From: Daphnia pulex
Lineage: Eukaryota; Arthropoda; Branchiopoda; Diplostraca; Daphniidae
NCBI RefSeq assembly: GCF_021134715.1
Contig: NC_060024.1
Location: 13,132,974 to 13,196,973 of the forward strand
Reading direction: 5' to 3'
DNA: 64,000 nt
Of the stretch, positions 24,301 to 44,540 are shown piece after piece (position 1 is the stretch's first letter; the number at the start of each line of letters is the position of its first letter). The notes under the pieces were generated by a model. The model was not told the DNA's origin. It did not search any database and saw nothing but the letters and a program-made list of their open reading frames with translations. Both the position numbers and the translations under genes were made by a program.

Positions 24301-26987
24301 CATTAGGCGTCGATTGTTATTACCGTAGTCAAAATTTAATTTGATTTTTTTTTCATCCGTCTATATACTCTGAAATACATTTCAAGGTACTGCCATTATT
24401 TATTTAATACTATACACACCTGTCACGTAATGAATTCATTTTTTTCCCGACTGATTAAGATCCTGGGCGGAAAAAAATTTGACATTTCGCCCGGAAGGCA
24501 GTACACATTTTCCTCATTTCTCTTTTTTTTAAATGAGTCATTAAAAATGAAACAGTTATTTCTTCTGATTATTGGAATTCCTTAAGAGTCCTTCTAATGA
24601 TCTTGTGAATGTTTTGTGTCCGTTTTGGCTTGTATAGAAAATGGCCTCGCTTGGTGTTTTTTTTGTGCACAGATTGACCATTTCTTTTCCGGGAACGATG
24701 ATGAGATGACAAAATCATTCGGAGAATATCGACACAAAATTACAAAATCCCGCGAAATCTTCCGTGTGTCCAGTTCACGGAAGCGGAGCGTCAATCACAT
24801 GTTGTTGTTATTGGCTGGCGGAATAAAAAAAAAATAAAAATCGCTGAATTATGCATTACACAAAAAAGAAAGAAAAATATCGTGTGGGCGGCGGGAGAGA
24901 TGAGCGTGACTGGACGAAATATATCGTTCCTTTAGAGGGGGGGGGGGGGGTTGTATATCTTATATATAGTACCCGGCCGGCGATTATCGAAAGATGAGAG
25001 ACAAACTGTTGGGGGATAGAAAAAAAAACGCGAAGGCCAGCGCACGAGTCACACACACAAGAATATTATAGAATCTGAACGATTGTTGTTATTGTACCAA
25101 CATGATTTCCCTACCCCCCATCTCTCTCTTGTGGCGGTCTGCGTGTCTTATGTAAGAAGAATAATAAAAAAAATGTCGATATAAATACACCCAAAAATAT
25201 ATTTTTTCTTTTTTCCCGCTCACGACCAATAAATATACACCGACGATATAGGAAAAATCCCGCAACAGCTGCGATAGGATTTTTTTTTTTTGGGTATTTT
25301 TTCGGCCGTTTTATTTTAGGATTCGATTTCAACAATTAGATACGGACGGGGTCCGGCAGCCGGGCCAATAATAAAGTCGAAATAAAAAGATGTAACGATT
25401 TCTTTTGTTTTTTAAATATTTTAAAAAAGGAAATGATGGCCTGCGGGGAGTTGGCGTCGGACCTCTTGACCCTTAGTCACAAGGGGGGGAAGAAAAACCC
25501 GTGAAAAGTGGCGTGAAAGAATCGTGTGTTAAGTCCATCCAACACTGTAAGATGAAAAAGAAATAATGTTTTCCTTTTAAAAAATGAGAGAGAGAGAAAA
25601 AAAGAGCCTGATTTATCGTCTGTATATTTATTACATAAAAGTAGATAAAATATATAGCCAGAGGGGTCGGTCGGATCTATCCACTATATTATTATTATCT
25701 GTTTTTTAAGACTTTTGAATAGAGAAAATGTGTGGCTGGACCCGAGCACAATCTCTAGTCTCTCTCTTGTGTGTGTGTACATCTTTTTTCACTTGTGTGT
25801 CACTGTGATTCCGTCTTCCATCAACTTGACTCCCGCGGGAGGGGATGCTCCCGTTTTGATATACTGCGACAATCTCCTAAATGGTCGAGCCGGAACGGAG
25901 TGCGGGAGTCAATGGAATATATAAAATATATTCGGGCAGTAATTAAAAATTAAATAAATAAAACGTCGGGACTTGATTTCTTTATTACTAAACCCCCCAC
26001 CACCATTTTGCACGCCCAGCGAGAGAGAAAGAGAATTATGATTCAACCGTCGTTTTTCCAGCGTCAATTTATGACTTTTGATCTTTTTTTTTAGGTTTTT
26101 GTATTTAGCGCGTCTTGAACGAAACAAAAAAAAGAAACACACATCGTTGTCAGGTTGTAAAATACTCAAGTGCAAGAGAATTAATCAAACGAAACAAAAA
26201 AAAAAGAAAATGAACAGAAATTTTTTTTTGTTTTTCACGGAAGATACCTTCTTATATAAACTGTATATCAACATGGGGGGGGGGGGAAGCTCTCCAAGAC
26301 ACAAACACTGTGATGAGTTATATACGTCGTTTTCAAACACACTAAACAAAAAATTCACATTTTCTATTTTTTTTTAATACGTTGATCGTTTTCAAAGTAA
26401 TAAATCTGTTTGAAAAACATCGTCACGTATTCGGGTGGCCCAAAAAAAAAAATTTTTGTTTTTTTACACGCAGAAGAAAAAGTTTTGACGTCATCAACAA
26501 GGCGGAGGACGGGAAAAAAAAAATATGTACTTTTTTTTTTTTCTTTTCCCGTGACAAAACAAATGATCGGTTTGACTCTTAAATCATCTCTTTTTCTATA
26601 CACACACACACACGGGAGGCATATGACACCCACACGCCAATAAGAAATGAGGGGGATACTATTTTTACAACGGTATTATTATTAGACATTGTGTGGTAGT
26701 GGGGTCGTAAAAACAGGCAGTCAAAAAAAAAAAGTCTTTCTTTAATTTTTTTTTTCTTTCAAAATATCGAATCGTCTAAATCATCTCGAAGAAAAGTGAA
26801 TGAACGAAGCCCAAAATAGAAAACAAAATAATAATAATAATAATAAAGGAAAGCCTTGCCATTTTGTTTTGTCCAGTCTTTTTTCGTTATGTACAGCCGA
26901 AAAGTCTCCCAATTGAAATTTTTCTTTGTGTGTGTCAGTGTGTGTCTGTGTGGGGTCCGCTCTTTTTCTGTTGTTGTTGTTTATTAT
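21342..26987. other. Gene-free stretch between UBASH3 and the kinase gene
   Basis: About 5.6 kb. It probably includes the 3' UTR of UBASH3 (an AATAAAA lies near 21516) and a long 3' UTR of the minus-strand kinase at the right end. Otherwise it holds simple repeats: GT at 23374-23390 and 23584-23599, CAG at 23515-23532, G14 at 24937-24950, GA runs near 25585, ATA at 26829-26846. All open frames here are short and low in complexity. No RNA gene was recognised. Confidence 0.65.
24937..24950. repeat. Homopolymer G14
   Basis: Fourteen consecutive G. Similar runs are at 26275-26286 and 33046-33055, the latter near C runs at 33168-33177. They may be length-polymorphic and are error-prone in assemblies. 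Confidence 0.85.
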
Positions 26988-34525
<7,538 letters not shown>

Positions 34526-35516
34526 CTTCTTCTTCTTATTCTTCTTTAACAAATAAATCAAAACTGATAGTCAAAAACGGAAAAACGTTGGCTTTTATGA
34601 CGACAAAACGTCGTCCATTCTCTTCATTTCCTCGTGTTCCACACACACCACGCACTTACACACACACACACACACAATTTTTCAACAATGACCCATTTGT
34701 CCAATCCGTCAGTGGTCGGGAGTGGTCACTCACACACACAAACGAAATTGTTGGTAAAGAATTTCTGTGCACTTGGAAATAAAAAGAGAACAGCACAGCA
34801 GCACGAGAATTATTCGACTGTCTACCATTGAGTCCCGGAGTGTTCTAAAAGTTTGTGTGTGTGTGTGACTAGGATGGAGGGGGGAAATAACAGCAGAGGG
34901 GGACCCAGACAGCTGTGCTGGTTGCGCCCCCTCCCAAGGTGAAGCCTCCCTCTGGTGGAGTGCCCAGCGGCGATTTTATTTTCTTCTTCTTCTTCTTCTT
35001 CTTCTTCATCATTTCTTTTTATTTTTCCTACTTTTCTTCTTTACTTCTTTTGGGCTGCTCTTTTGTAATTCAAACTCGCGGAGAGCCGCACACATTTTGG
35101 GCTGATTCTCTCTCTTAAGGAGGTCTCTCTGGACCAGAGAGATTATTTCAACGCAATGACAAATTGCTGCTTCGTGAAAATGAATGCCATGCCTATATTC
35201 GAATAGAGTTTAAGGAGTAGAGTTCCGTTTGTCCTTCAATCCTCACGGACGACAATATTTCAACTGTCAGTTTTCAAAATAAAGAGGGAAAATAGATTCC
35301 ATCGCCACCTATAGATGATTTCCATCACTACTAAAGGCGCCATCTAACTTGTCAGGTACACAACTTCAATCATAATAAATAACCAATGACTTTACAAAAA
35401 TCTTTTGATTCGATGTCTTTGGCAATCACGTTTTAGTCACGCATGATCCACAGGCAATAGAGCACTGCTCTATAGATCTTGTAGGTATACTTTAGTATAG
35501 TTAAAACGAGGTAGCC
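34526..35516. promoter_or_regulatory. Divergent region between PRKX-like and RETSAT genes
   Basis: Nearly 1 kb between two start codons facing away from each other. It has a TTC/CTT repeat at 34981-35006, CA runs near 34658-34675, and GCGCCATCTAACTTG at about 35337-35352. No TATA box at a usual distance was found for either gene. Confidence 0.45.
34981..35006. repeat. TTC trinucleotide microsatellite
   Basis: About nine uninterrupted TTC units in the divergent region between the kinase and RETSAT start codons. Confidence 0.85.
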
Positions 35517-38406
35517 ATGCTATTTAACGTGGCACCGCTATTGGACGGCAGAAACCAAGCTGGGGTTATTCTAGCCGTTTTCTTGGGTTATTACATCAAG
35601 CGACGTTTCTTCACATCCAAAAAGCGCTCTATTAAATGGAAGAACCCCTTTGCTCAAGACTCTAGGTCCCCCTTGACTCCACTGGTTACTGAACAAGAGA
35701 AACGTGATGAAATCTTGAAGAAAGGTTGGAGTATAATCCAGTTCTCGATCCGAGTTATTGCTTAATCCATATGATTTTTATATTTTTATAGCCTTTACCA
35801 AACAGCTTGCCACTGAACACCAATGGGATGCTATAGTTATTGGAAGTGGCATGGGAGGTAATTTTAGTTCTAATGTTTATAAAGGCCCATGTATGTCATT
35901 TGTTGCATTTATTAGGTCTCTCCAGTGCAGCCCTGCTCAGTAAAGCAGGTCTTAAAGTCTTGGTTCTTGAGAAGCACGGCAAATGTGGTGGCGCTTGTCA
36001 CATCTTTAAAGCAGAAGGCTATGAGTTTGATGTTGGAATTCACTATGTTGGGAATCTTACCCGTCACACCCTTAATAAAACTTTGTTGGATCAAATTAGC
36101 GATGGACAAATCCAGTGGGCTCTACTTGGTATAAGGATATTTTCTCCCAACTCACTGAACCTTTTAGAATGTGTTTGATTTAAATTCCTTTTTGTCTTGT
36201 TACGTTTCAGAAAACAATTTCGACCGTGTGATTGTCGATGCCATGTCTCCAACGCAACGCGAATACAATATTCCGTCCGGTCGTGGTGTTTGGAAAAATC
36301 AGCTGATTGAGCAATTTCCCGAAGAGCAAAAAGCCATCGAAACTTTTTTCTCAATGGTCAACAAAGTGACCCGTCAAACCAAAGCCTGGGTTATGGTCAA
36401 AGTGATTCCCATCTGGCTGGTCAAATTGATAAGCCTGTTTGGCTTACCGCGTTTTTTGAGCGACTTTTATGCCCTGGGTGGCCGTACACTCAAAGACGTC
36501 ATTGAGGTTCGAATTAATCTGCGCCTCCTTAATTGCAATCATATCTCTTTAATCTTTATCTTGTTCTTTTCTTATCACGCGTAGAGCTTAACGAAGAACA
36601 AGGATCTACAGCTTCTATTCGCCTACAGCTGGGGAACCTATGGCGGTATAATAATTTATTATATAAAAATTAAATATTAAATATAATTATTAAAATTCGG
36701 TATAATAATTGTTAGAGCCACCGAACCGCAGCAGCTTTGCCCTGCAAGCTCTACTTCACGCTCACTATGAAGACGGTTTGAAATTCAATTACATATAATA
36801 GTTGATTCAACCAGATGTGGCAACTTTTGTTTTGATTGCTAGGGGCTACGTATCCGATCGGAGGAGCTTCAGAAATCCCATATCGAATTGTTCCGGTCAT
36901 TGAACGGGCGGGAGGTCGCGTCCTGATGAAAGCCCCAGTCTCCCAGATTCTCACAGAAGATGGGAGGGTGACGGGTGTTCGTGTGGGCAACAAGGAGAGT
37001 TCCGCAGTCGATATCTTCGCCCCCATAGTCATTTCTGATGCAGGTATAGAGTCGAGACGTAAATGTTTAAGCTAAAGCGCCAGAGGAAAGAGAATGAACG
37101 CCATGGCAACCAAAAAAAAGGGGCCACACAACAATTCGAGTCAACCTAATAATCGATTATCGCATTTCCACGTAAGGCATCCACAACACTCTTATGGACT
37201 TGCTTCCGGAAAACATTGCCAAAACGTCTCCCGCTTGGCCTTTAACCAGTGCAATGAAACCAGGAATCGGTTGCTTGAGCGTTTTTATAGGACTTCGGGG
37301 TACGGCTGAAGAATTGGGCCTCAAAGCCGAAAATCTCTGGGTCTTTACCGACTCTAGCCTTGAAGATGTAACACCCGATACTATATGTTAAAATGGCTCG
37401 GACTATATTTGATGATGTTGGCTCTTTTTAATTCAAATTATAGGGATTTAACAACATTTTCGATGGTAGAACCCTGGATGATGTGCTCTACAAGCCTTAT
37501 CCAGCCTTTTTCGTAGGGTTCCCTTCTGCCAAAGACCCTTCGTGGGAGAGTCGCTATCCAGGTAAAGTTAACTGAGCAGAATTTTGATTGGTTTGGATAA
37601 TGACATCATTCTGGCTGATTAGGCCGCAGTACCATCACGGTCGTGTCGTTCGCCCCGTACTCTTGGTTTGCTCAATGGTCGGATTTGACGGTTAAGAAGA
37701 GGGGCGATGAGTACGATTCGCTGAAAAATGCCATCGGTCAACAAATCATCGATCAAATTACTCATCTCTACCCCGACCTGAAGGTGAGTCACCTATCCAT
37801 TCAGATTTCTATAAATGGTCAGAGCAAAAGGGCAAATGCCGGCTTGATCCCGATTTTTAAACAGACACGTCATCTCACATCTTGATATTGTGCGCGTAGA
37901 ATGCCATCGATTATTTTAGCGTTGGGACTCCAATTACTAATGAGCACTACCTTAACGCCAAAGAAGGTGCCATTTACGGCCTGGAACACGGCGTCGAGCG
38001 TTTCAGCCCGAAACAGGCGTCACTGTTGCGTCCCGAAACCGGCATCGAAGGTATACCACACACACACACTCAGTACATAGTCGTAATGATGATGATGAAC
38101 TTGCTAGTAGACGTTGTCGCCATATTATTACGACTGACTCGAGTGCTCATTTCTTTCAACAACCACTAAATAACCTTATACGGTGTCCCATCCATCAATT
38201 CATTCTACCCTCATCCAGGATTGTTTCTCAGCGGGCAGGACGTGATGTGTTCCGGTTTGGTGTCTGCAATGCTGAGCGGCCTTCTCTGTGCCAGCTCCGT
38301 CTTGAAAACTAATCTTTTCAATGACCTCATTCTATTGCACAAGAAAGTGAAGGCCGCCGCCGCTGCCGCCGCCACGGCTCAAAGCCAACGCAGTAAGGAA
38401 GACTAA
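35517..38406 (+). CDS. RETSAT: All-trans-retinol 13,14-reductase (retinol saturase)
   Basis: An ER-membrane FAD/NAD-dependent oxidoreductase that saturates the 13-14 double bond of all-trans-retinol; it belongs to the phytoene-desaturase-like carotenoid/retinoid redox family. Exons 35517-35724, 35792-35857, 35916-36128, 36211-36506, 36585-36645, 36716-36775, 36843-37043, 37177-37367, 37444-37561, 37623-37783, 37900-38050 and 38219-38406 join in phase to 637 aa (human 610). An N-terminal hydrophobic segment (about 15-27) is followed by the FAD motif DAIVIGSGMGG (82-92) and EKHGKCGGACH. Later come YPIGGASEIPY, FPSAKDPSWE and the C-terminal FLSGQDV that closes the FAD site. The tail has a run of Ala (KAAAAAAATA), absent from the usual family end. 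The donor after 37367 is weak (GAT/gtaaca); it is chosen because it alone keeps phase. Confidence 0.94.
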
Positions 38407-39049
38407 GTACATTTCGCCTTCCGGTTGACTATTTTTGATTCATCATTGTCAATCGTGAATAACAGTGCCATGGTTTTGCAATTTCTTGGCCAGAAAAAAA
38501 CAAACAAACTAAATCACTGCTGTCCTGTTGCGTCACACCATATAGTCTGTCTATTGTTTACTCAACATAAGAAATATATATGTACGAACTTATGATTTTG
38601 GTTTCGTTCACACAGCGTGAGTCGTTTGAGTATTTATCAGTGTCGACTTATCTCTGATGGGTGACGCTTCGATCGAAACTTTTCCTGTGTGAGGGGAGTT
38701 TTAAGTTACGGTATTTTCCAAACTTGGAAGGTTTGTAGCAAATTAATATTGTCACGCGCTCCTACAAGTTTGGAATTAACAATTTAAAATATTTTTTTAT
38801 TACGGATTTGTGAAGAAATTTTTCGTTTTAGATTTTATGACGTCGCAAATTGTTTGTTAAGGAAAATTGAGATGCAGCACTTAGCCGGAGAGCTTTGACC
38901 GGAAATTAATTTTAGTAAACATTTTTGATTTGCAAATTTATTTGAAAAAGTCGGGTGTATCGTATATTGAATATATAAAACATTGTTGTGTGGCAAGAAT
39001 TAATTGGATGAACCATTGGCAATTCAGGTCGTCAATTCAAAATGTGTTG
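38407..39049. other. Convergent 3' region of RETSAT and R1
   Basis: About 640 bp between two stop codons on opposite strands, AT-rich. No gene seen; it should contain both 3' UTRs. Confidence 0.55.
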
Positions 39050-40402
39050 TCAGAATAATAAATAATTGTTACTTAGATAGACGAGCACCGTCCAGCAGGT
39101 TAGGCCAACCACCAGTACGTGAAATGTAATTACAAATTCAGACGCAAGTCCACTATTTGGTGGTTTATTCGTCTACAAATTAAAGAAATGGTTCATTTGT
39201 AATGAATTAATTTTGTTTTTACAGCCAAAAAGACTTACAGTAGGTGTTGTAGTCGTTGTTGCCTCGGCCGTCGGCGTCGTAAGAATGCTCGTCGAATTTT
39301 CTTCTTCTTCTGTAGTGTTGAACATTGTTTCAGTAGTTGGTGTAATAATGTCACTGCTGTCGCTGGTCGCGTCAGAACAACTCGCATCCTAAATCATTTG
39401 AAAATAAATAGGTAAAACCTGAACGGAGTAGGAGTCAGTTATAAGACTATATTCACCGTGGATGATAATGTTGTTGGCGGAGTTATAAGCTCGGTGGTAG
39501 TAGAGCTTGGAGAAATGGTTGTAGTTGCCACATTAACGACTTGGACAGGGTTAGCCGCCAGAGTGTTTACCCAAAATACTGTTCCGTTCCTCAGGTAAGT
39601 TGTTCTACAATCGATAATTGTAGGTGATCAAAAAAGAATCAATTTGACTTCTGGTTTTCCAATACCTGAAAGTCACCGATCCGACAAAATATTCCGGCGG
39701 TGTCCAGTAAACCGTTACGAACTGCTTGTCGTCACTGGCTTTATGCGTGACGGCGTTCTTCATCAGTCACGCAATCAAACACAAAAGTGAAATTATTGTA
39801 AAAAACAAAGTTGGGACAACTTATTACAGAATTTGGGATTCCGTTCGAGCAGCTGATGACTTGGCCATCGCTGGGCTGGAAAAACGAGCCAATCGAGTCA
39901 TTGTTTGCGTTTGCGTCGTCATAAGCCACCAGAAAAAAGCCTCCAGCGTCAATCGAATCCACCCAAATGATTATAATCAATATCGGTTTGAGGGGTTATT
40001 TGATAATACCTTAAATAAATGTATACCTTTGAAAGCCATTTCGTTGCCCAAAGACCTTTGTTTGATGGTAAGCCTCAACTGAACGGCGTCAGCACCGCTA
40101 TTGGTTATGACTTTCTATTTGCCATTCAAATTTTAAAAACATTTGCGGTCTAGTTATTATATCTTATTGATTTATAACATTACCTTGTCGGTGTAAGTGA
40201 AGAAGGGGTGATTACCGATTTGCGGTGGCACTCCGTGGATGGATTCCATCGGCGAACAACTGCTGATTGGAACGCTATCGGAAAAACCATTCACATTATC
40301 GGCGCAATGGATTACCAGCCGGAAAACTATGAGCGCTGCAATAACTGTTGATGATGAGCAAGTTGCGTATCGACGTTTAGTTATTACTCCTCGGATCCTC
40401 AT
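39050..40402 (-). CDS. R1: Reeler-domain protein with Thr-rich stalk and membrane tail
   Basis: Likely a secreted, membrane-tethered Reeler protein, related to insect putative defense proteins. Minus-strand exons 40402-40184, 40114-40027, 39940-39828, 39757-39666, 39604-39457, 39388-39239 and 39172-39050 join in phase to 310 aa. A long basic N-region precedes a hydrophobic signal core. The Reeler domain is divergent: SSCSPMESIHGVPPQ, then GFFLVAYDD, ISCSNG and NAVTHK. After FWVN the chain becomes a Thr/Ser-rich stalk of about 90 residues. An extra exon (39239-39388), absent from R2-R9, encodes an acidic part with one Cys (DASCSDATSDSSD, TTEEEENST). The last exon gives a hydrophobic tail, either a transmembrane helix or a GPI signal. 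It is the most divergent and first member of the cluster, opposite in strand to R2. The acceptor before 39940 has a poor pyrimidine tract. Confidence 0.85.
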
Positions 40403-41645
40403 TTTTGTTTTAAGCCAATGCTGGCCGCAACTCTTCCTATTGGGATCTGAGGATCCTCAGGCGTCCTCATCAGGTGCTACATAGATGAACATATTGTGTT
40501 TGATGAGAGCGGATCCATATCTTACGGCAGAACTCATTTACCTGAGTTACCTGATTATGCCAGAAAACTATGGTTACCGCTAGATATCCATCAGGGCGAC
40601 TATCGCAAGGCATTGAGTTAATAGTGGCCATCGACCATGAATATTATCCGTCCAATTTACGAGCGGCGAGGGTGCGGCTACATGATGAAAGCCAAATTGT
40701 GTTTCTCAGCCGGAATCTGTTTGATGATCGGTTGCGGGGTAGTTTAAAAAAAAAAGGAAAACGAAAATGGGATATGAACATGGCCGTTTTTATCTCTCGA
40801 TAGACTCAAGGTTAGTTTATCAATTATCAGCCTTCGGGTTTGGAAAGGTTAGACCCATCACGTGGCCATATATCAGCACAAGCCCCGTGTCATTCACTCC
40901 TATAAAACGTGACTCAACTAGTCGTGGATTTCTACTAAAGTATCAACGGCTGATTGGTGCGGAAAAATTCTGCGAATGTTTTTCATCTTTTAATTGGACA
41001 CGCTAATGAAGTTTTTTCCGTGCCAGATAATTACGTAATGTTTCTATCCATAGTAAAAATAGCGCTGGGAGCGGGCAAAGGTGTATTATCAGACAGCAGT
41101 TTCAACGTTTGTTGACCGGTGGCCGAAAAATCAATCCACTTTGATGATGCACAGACGGCGTCACCGATAACAAAAAAAGACACCTGACTGAAAGCTACCT
41201 TGATTTGTTGACTTGACGATAACGCTATTAGCCAAGCGGCTAGGTATTTATATATAGAAGGAATCTTATCACAAAATATCTCATAGGATATGCGCTATTG
41301 CGCTTATTCTATACGATTTTTACGCTTTCGTCTTACGTGAAGTCAAAGATGAGACACGTGCAAGGCCCTTTTTTTCACATAAGGTTAAACTGACAGGCAA
41401 ACTAGGACTGACTCACCACATATTGCAGCTAACACAAATATAATTTAGAAACTCGTCAAACTGACAATCTGTTGGCGCTATCTGAACTTGCGAGGTTATG
41501 GAGTTATATACTAAAATGAGAGATACATAAAAATCAACTAGAGCCAACGTAGTATATATATGATGCTCTGGTTTTCTCGCACTGCCAAGAGTCAATTAAC
41601 ATCCAGCAGAGAAGAAGCTCCAGCACATTCAGTTGTTTATACACG
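40403..41645. other. Divergent region between R1 and R2
   Basis: About 1.24 kb between start codons facing away from each other. A TATATATA lies at 41553-41560, 93 nt before the R2 start. The palindrome-like GGATCTGAGGATCC is at 40442-40455. Open frames here look non-coding. Confidence 0.5.
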
Positions 41646-42708
41646 ATGTATTGCAAGAACTTGTACACCTGTGCTGTCCTCGGCGCCTTACTCCTGGTGC
41701 TGGCGCCCATCCACCGGGTTAATGGAGAAGAAGAAGGGGCTCCCACTGCCGCCTGTGCTACCATGACTCCTGGACATCCATTCGATCCGCAACTTCTCAG
41801 CTCGGCTCCGTTCAAGACAGAAATTCCGGCCGGGGTATATAATATAGACATGGTCGATTTTCAACTGATTGTTTGACTTTTAATCATCCGGTAAATTAAA
41901 ATAGAACTCGATCCCGATGGGTGACACCGTGAAGATTGAACTACGCGCGCAAAATTCATTAATTCCGTTCAAAGGTGAGTATATACAATTCATGGCGTAT
42001 TATATGAAATGATTTCATTCAAGTTATTCCCTTCGTTCTGTTTTATCAGGTTTCCTTGTGATGGCATTTGACGTGAACGATGATACTAAACCCATTGGCA
42101 CATTTAAACTTCCCAGCGACGGAAAAGTCATCGACTGCCTGCAGGGCGTTGGGGTAAATACGCAAATTGATATACCCGACTTGATTTAATTATAATTAAT
42201 GTGAACTACAACTAAAACGCTTAATTTTTGAAAAAAAAATCAAAAGAATGCGGCTACGCATAAGTGGAATAACGACAAGAAATTGGTGACAATCGACTGG
42301 ATCCCGCCCACTTCAGATTACAAGGGCACCGCCAAATTCATGTTAGAACTCATTCCTAATTGTTTTTGGTCTAATAACTCTTTCTTCAAATATAGTAAAT
42401 ATTAATTATGTTATTGTTCGTATACGTAGGACCACTTACGTACACAACATTTCAACATTTTGGGTCAAGACGGAATCGATTACCGTTTCGTTCGTGGAGG
42501 AAATTACTACAGTAACGACAACACAGGTATAGTTAAATAAACTATGGTTAATTTTTAAGAGAAACAACTCAACTTTTTTTTGTGCCATATTATTCTCATT
42601 CGATTTTCAATGCAGGTTCCGACCACCACCCCGAGTTCAGCCTCGCAATCGAGCAGTATGTGGGTCGGCCTGATTGCCTTTTCCTTGTTGACCTTATTGA
42701 TGCGATAA
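41646..42708 (+). CDS. R2: Reeler-domain protein, probable GPI anchor
   Basis: Predicted secreted, surface-anchored single-domain protein. Exons 41646-41834, 41905-41974, 42050-42153, 42247-42341, 42430-42526 and 42616-42708 join in phase to 215 aa. The signal peptide (about 1-26) is followed by GAPTAACATMTPGHPF, the start of the Reeler domain, then TEIPAG, GFLVMAFD, PIGTFKLPSDGK, a conserved Cys (IDC), NAATHK, FWVKTESITVSFV and a short Thr-rich linker. The last exon ends SSSMWVGLIAFSLLTLLMR, a small-residue site plus hydrophobic tail typical of a GPI signal. At the fourth junction the usual Arg of FRTTY is Met because the exon ends AT before gttaga rather than AG before gt. AATAAA at 42838-42843 is a likely poly(A) signal. 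Confidence 0.9.
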
Positions 42709-43415
42709 GCTTTTTTCAAAATGTCAAGATACACACCTCAGCCTATACTTGACTCTGGCTGTTGAATGTTCTAGTTGATACAATTATAATGAAGCAATCA
42801 TTCGTGTACTTTAAATAGTTCAATTTGTGAACGAAACAATAAAAGCGAGTCCCATTAAAAGCCATCCATTCCATATGTTCTATGTTCTATATAATATAGC
42901 TTATAGCTATATTATTGGCTGTCGCTGTAAAGGTTTCGATAATGCGCAATACTAGTAGCTGAAATATCAATAGGAAAACTATACCGCGTCAACACTTTTC
43001 AGTTATCGATAACCGCAAGATGAATAGCCGCTTTTCAAACAAGGGGAGGGAATGTTATCAATCAGCAGCATTAGATATACGTATCGCACGATTGTGGCAT
43101 CATCCGATGACAAGCGCTTATTTATTTTTCAAACCCGCCCTACATGAGTAGGCTATAATCGTTTCAATGATTTTTAAAAATCCTTCAAGTCATTACTGTA
43201 ACAGATAAGGTCATTCAAGTTGAAAATAATGTCTCTTTTTTCAATCAAGGGTATGTGTTTTAATTATTTCTACCATGAATGGATCATCGTTACACGACAA
43301 TAATTACAGTCACATCATTTACTTACTGTCCATCTCCCACTTTTCTTGGTTTCGGTTGAATATAAATAGAAAAGAGTCTCCGATGAAGGACCAGCTCACA
43401 TCTATAGACATCAAC
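42709..43415. promoter_or_regulatory. R2 3' UTR and R3 promoter region
   Basis: About 700 bp. It contains the R2 poly(A) signal (42838-42843) and, near the right end, a TATAAATA at 43361-43368, 55 nt before the chosen R3 start codon. That position puts transcription initiation after the upstream in-frame ATG at 43383 or very close to it. Confidence 0.55.
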
Positions 43416-44540
43416 ATGTTGGACAACAAGAAATTGACTGCTCCCTTATTCCTGTTAGTTGTGATATCCATCGGCCGGATCGAGGCCTTCCCGAACGGAG
43501 CTCCAAGTTCCGCTTGTACAACCATGAGTCCTGTGCATGGGTACCCCCGATTCCCACCTCAAGTCACTCCATCGCCCTTCCAGACGGAAATTCCGGCCGG
43601 GGTAAAAATACGAAACTGTTTGAAATTTCCAAGAATAATTCAAGTTAGACTGTTTCGCAAGTAATAAAGAATATTCGGGATGAAATTTGATAGGAGTACG
43701 CCTTGATGGATAAGGCAGTGCGACTGGAATTGCGTTCCCAAAACGAAATGTCAAAATTCAAAGGTATAAAGAAATAACTGTTGTTTCAAATCATTCACGT
43801 CTATAACTGATGGGTATAGGTTTCCTTGTGATGGCCTTTGACAAGAACAATGATGCACAGCCAATCGGAACTTTTCAATTGCCCAGCGACGGCAAATTAA
43901 TGAACTGCACCGCAGATGCCCTGGTAATAAGCGATACACATCTCGCAAAACAAAATGAAATTATAAAATGTCAAAATAATCTTAAAGGATGCCGCTACGC
44001 ACACATTCAACAATGAAAAACAGTTGGTGACGGTTGAGTGGATTCCGCCGATGAATTATTTGGGCACGGTCGTCTTCAGGTGAGCATCATTACTCCATCA
44101 GCACACCTTTGAGACGGAATATATGCCAATACAAATGTTTTTGTTTTATTTCACCCGTGCAGGACCACATACGTACAAAACGTTTCCACATTTTGGGTCA
44201 AGACGGAATCGATTGCCGTTTCTTTTGTGGCGGATATTCCGACAGCCAATCCCAGCCAGCCGTCGGTGGCAGTGACACAACCAACGGTAGTAGTACTTGA
44301 ATAATTATGTTTGTTTTCTTTAGCACCATCATATCAGCCGAATTCACATCGTATAAAATCGATTCTTTTGTGTCGCCGTCATTATTATTGTTATATATTC
44401 TGCTGGGTGGATAATAGGTGGCCAACACCCCCAATTCCGCCCCCCATCCATCGACCGGCAGTTTCATATGGGCTGGTCTGATGGCCGCTGCTACCTCGTT
44501 ATTACTTATCCCTTCCAGACAAATTCAACTGTTGGCCTGA
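43416..44540 (+). CDS. R3: Reeler-domain protein with hydrophobic C-terminal tail
   Basis: Exons 43416-43601, 43694-43763, 43820-43923, 43988-44079, 44163-44286 and 44418-44540 join in phase to 232 aa. The signal peptide (about 1-24) ends before FPNGAPSSACTTMSPVHG. The domain then follows the family order: TEIPAG, GFLVMAFDKNN, PIGTFQLPSDGK, MNC, DAATHTF, VVFRTTYVQ and FWVKTESIAVSFV. The linker has repeated Pro/Ser/Val/Thr. The tail (SFIWAGLMAAATSLLL) is followed by a polar end, IPSRQIQLLA, longer than in its neighbours; this may weaken GPI processing or make a short cytoplasmic end. In-frame ATGs exist upstream (43275 and 43383), but the TATA box at 43361 and the family length favour 43416. 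Confidence 0.88.

Noticed and set aside
43275-43415. Upstream in-frame ATGs of R3 (43275, 43383)
   Set aside because: The TATA box at 43361-43368 lies downstream of the first and only about 20 nt before the second, so neither is likely to be in the mRNA; 43416 also matches the family length.
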